Below the pieces are notes generated by a model. The model was not told the origin of the DNA. It was given only the letters and a program-made list of their open reading frames with translations, and ran no database searches. Source: JAVBUZ01 sp031554725 (GTDB lineage Bacteria > Bacillota > Clostridia > Lachnospirales > Lachnospiraceae). From it: a DNA stretch of 64,000 nucleotides. Shown here in pieces: positions 62,208 through 64,000 of the stretch. The DNA is taken from the NCBI GenBank assembly GCA_031554725.1, contig JAVBUZ010000058.1:1-64000 (forward strand). Reading direction: 5' to 3'. The stretch's first letter is position 1. Every line of letters starts with the position of its first letter. The position numbers and the translations under genes were made by a program.

Positions 62208-63278
62208 ATGAAAGAAAGAATCTACGTTTGTCATACTTATTATCACGTATATGTAAGCTTTCTGAAGGAACTTAACTTGCCTAAGGGTAAGCGTGGACAG
62301 GCCACTTTAGTTTTAAGTAAAATGTCTATTGATTTTGAAAAGCTGAATGAAAGAGTAGAAGCTACAGGTTTATTTGAAAAGGTAGTTTTTTTCGATGAAA
62401 AGAGAGACACTTATTTTCCAGAACTAGCAAAGTATAAAAAAGACAGAGGAAATATTCTATTAAACATGTGGAATAGAATTCTTTTTACAAGAAAGTATGC
62501 CGCCCTTGAGGAAGAGTTTCTTCCTGTTGACTTTAAAGAATATAAAGATATATATGTGTTTTGTGATTCAGACCCGATTGGTTATTATTTGAATCAAAAT
62601 AAAATTTTCTATCATGCCCTAGAGGACGGACTTAACTGCTTGAAAAACTATGATGCAGCAAGATACGATAATCGTGGTATGTTTGGTTTTAAAGCGTTTA
62701 TGTCTGAGAAGCTTAATTTGATTTTTATTCAAAATGGCTACGGCAAATATTGCTTGGATATGGAAGTAAATGATATTTCCGTATTAAAGTATCCCTACAA
62801 AAAATATGTCCAGGTTCCAAGACAGGAACTAGTGGATAAGCTAACGCAAGCGGATAAGGATATTATATTACAGGCATTTATAAGAGATATTGATGGACTA
62901 AAAGAGCAATTAAATGAAAGCAGCAGTATTGGGGATAAAATTCTTATTTTAACAGATCCGCTGTGTACATTGGATATTAGAGAGCAAATTTTTAGAGACA
63001 TTATTACAACCTATGAAAAAGAAGGAACTATATTTATAAAGCAGCACCCCCGAGATGAATTAAATTATCGCGAGCTGTTTTCCCAGTATCCACAATTTGA
63101 TGCTACGGTACCCATGGAAATGCTTAACTTTTTCCCAGGTATTCATTTTAAAAAAGCAGTGGCAGTTTTGACAGAAACAAAAGCAATTCAATTTGCTGAT
63201 GAGGTGGTACGCTTAGGGGGAGATTTCATGGATAAGTATGAGAATCCTATGGTGCATAGGCAAAATGAGCAGATATAA
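62208..63278 (+). CDS. GT52-like glycosyltransferase (sialyltransferase type)
   Basis: This 356-residue enzyme has the layout of GT52 and related GT-B sialyltransferase-like proteins. The N-terminal strand is IYVCHTYYHVYVSFL. YVFCDSDPIGYYLNQNKIFYHALEDGLNCL follows. The C-terminal part has IFIKQHPRDELNYRELF, with the His-Pro donor-site motif seen in bacterial sialyltransferases, and FDATVPMEMLNFF. It probably transfers a nonulosonic acid, which fits the pseudaminic genes pseB and pseC. Lachnospiraceae-type loci often pair such enzymes with nonulosonate synthesis. The GT52 assignment rests on motif order, not a database hit. Confidence 0.75.
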   Translation: MKERIYVCHTYYHVYVSFLKELNLPKGKRGQATLVLSKMSIDFEKLNERVEATGLFEKVVFFDEKRDTYFPELAKYKKDRGNILLNMWNRILFTRKYAALEEEFLPVDFKEYKDIYVFCDSDPIGYYLNQNKIFYHALEDGLNCLKNYDAARYDNRGMFGFKAFMSEKLNLIFIQNGYGKYCLDMEVNDISVLKYPYKKYVQVPRQELVDKLTQADKDIILQAFIRDIDGLKEQLNESSSIGDKILILTDPLCTLDIREQIFRDIITTYEKEGTIFIKQHPRDELNYRELFSQYPQFDATVPMEMLNFFPGIHFKKAVAVLTETKAIQFADEVVRLGGDFMDKYENPMVHRQNEQI

Positions 63279-63303
63279 GGGTTATAACAGAATGGAGCTA
63301 AAA

Positions 63304-64000
63304 TGGTTAAGATATTAAAGAAGCTAAATGTTTTATTAGATAAAAAACAAAAAATAGCTATGGCATGGCAGATTGTACTTATGGTTATTGGAGCGGCATT
63401 ACAAACGGCTGGTATCAGCCTACTTGTTAATGTTGTGAACACAGTTATGCAAGCTGATGTGCTGGAAAGTAATAAAGAGGTTGCCTGGATATACAAGCTG
63501 TTAGGAATGAAATCCATGCAGCAATTTACGATTGTTATTATGTTAGCATTAATAGTTATCTTTATTGTTAAAAATATATTCTTATATTATCAGCAGAAGG
63601 TGATGTATGCGTTTGTTTACAAGAATCAATTTAAAACCTCAGAACGTATGATGAGGAACTATTTGCGCAGAGGATATGAATTTTATCTAAATGCAGACAC
63701 TGCAGTGGTTCAAAGAAGCATTACTTCAGATGTTAATAATATGTATGCTTTAATATTGGCGCTTCTACAGCTAGCATCAGATGGAATCGTATTTGTATTT
63801 TTGGTGGTTTATCTTTTGTTAAAGGATGTGGGCATGACCATTTTATTGGCTACCGTATTAATTCTTCTTTTGCTCATTATTAAAAGAGTGTTAAAGCCTA
63901 TTATGTATACCGCCGGAGAAAATAATCAACACTATTATAGTGGCTTGTTTAAGTGGATATCTCAAACTGTGCAGGGAATAAAAGAAGTAAAAATAGCGGG
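63304..64000 (+). CDS. ABC-type glycan exporter, membrane domain (3'-partial)
   Basis: The open frame runs from ATG 63304 to the right edge (232 complete codons). It encodes an N-terminal ABC exporter membrane domain with four to five long membrane helices, including QIVLMVIGAALQTAGISLLV and QFTIVIMLALIVIFIV. The string NADTAVVQRSITSDVNNMY lies between helices, and VQGIKEVKIAG occurs at the end of the visible part. The pattern matches PglK/MsbA-type flippases that carry their ATPase domain at the C-terminus, which would lie outside the window. It is the only exporter visible in the glycan locus and could flip or export a lipid-linked glycan. Confidence 0.85.

Noticed and set aside
1..64000. 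tRNA, rRNA, CRISPR, insertion sequence, integrase and phage genes
   Set aside because: None was seen on reading both strands: no repeat-spacer pattern, no transposase or integrase motifs, and intergenic regions are too short for most such elements.

Overview
The window is AT-rich, densely coding DNA with genes mostly on the plus strand, frequent GTG/TTG starts and strong AGGAGG-type ribosome binding sites. A cdaA-ybbR(cdaR)-glmM operon, an HPr carrying both His15 and Ser46, a DUF3048 lipoprotein, a divergent-PAP2 (YuiD-type) protein, a free-standing Spo0A DNA-binding domain and EpsG-type exopolysaccharide genes together point to a Gram-positive anaerobe of the Clostridia, most likely the family Lachnospiraceae. 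The genus cannot be fixed from the sequence. No rRNA, tRNA, CRISPR array, insertion sequence, integrase or phage gene was seen, and no stretch longer than 300 bases lacks a gene.

Layout. (A) 1-4.8 kb, core genes: the 3' part of a polytopic membrane protein, diadenylate cyclase CdaA, its YbbR-domain regulator, phosphoglucosamine mutase GlmM, then HPr with its own promoter and terminator. (B) 4.9-9.3 kb, mixed genes: leuA on the plus strand, then three minus-strand genes (DUF3048 lipoprotein, YuiD-like protein, AraC-family regulator). (C) 9.3-30.6 kb, first surface-glycan block: gmd and fcl (GDP-L-fucose synthesis), a receiver-less Spo0A-like regulator with a consensus 0A box in its promoter, two phosphoglycosyl transferases, a chain-length co-polymerase with a degenerate kinase-like tail, EpsG, many GT2/GT4 glycosyltransferases, a WbpV/WreQ-like reductase, a membrane-bound CapD/PglF-type dehydratase and a secreted GH5 glycosidase. 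(D) 30.7-47.5 kb: a Wzy-like polymerase/ligase, then a long series of large polytopic GT-C-type or uncharacterised membrane proteins, mixed with a GtrB-like polyprenyl-phosphate glycosyltransferase, an SGNH hydrolase, an acyltransferase-3 protein and WecE. (E) 47.5-64 kb, with its own promoters: PseB, a bifunctional fucokinase/GDP-fucose pyrophosphorylase, an FAD oxidoreductase with a Cys cluster, four more DPM1/GtrB-like GT2s, a second DegT aminotransferase, a GNAT acetyltransferase, two more GT-C-like proteins, PseC on the minus strand, a GT52-like (sialyltransferase-type) enzyme and the start of an ABC exporter.

Working model. About 54 kb is one surface-glycan super-locus. It makes GDP-L-fucose both de novo and by salvage. 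It probably makes a UDP-QuiNAc/FucNAc-type sugar, dTDP-Fuc4N (its precursor enzymes RmlA/RmlB are not in the window) and early intermediates of pseudaminic acid. Two initiating transferases and two polymerase-like proteins suggest at least two separate glycans. The many DPM1/GtrB-like GT2s fit the many GT-C proteins: the former would load sugars on polyprenyl phosphate and the latter would transfer them outside the membrane. No Wzx-type flippase was recognised; the only exporter seen is the ABC protein cut off by the right edge.
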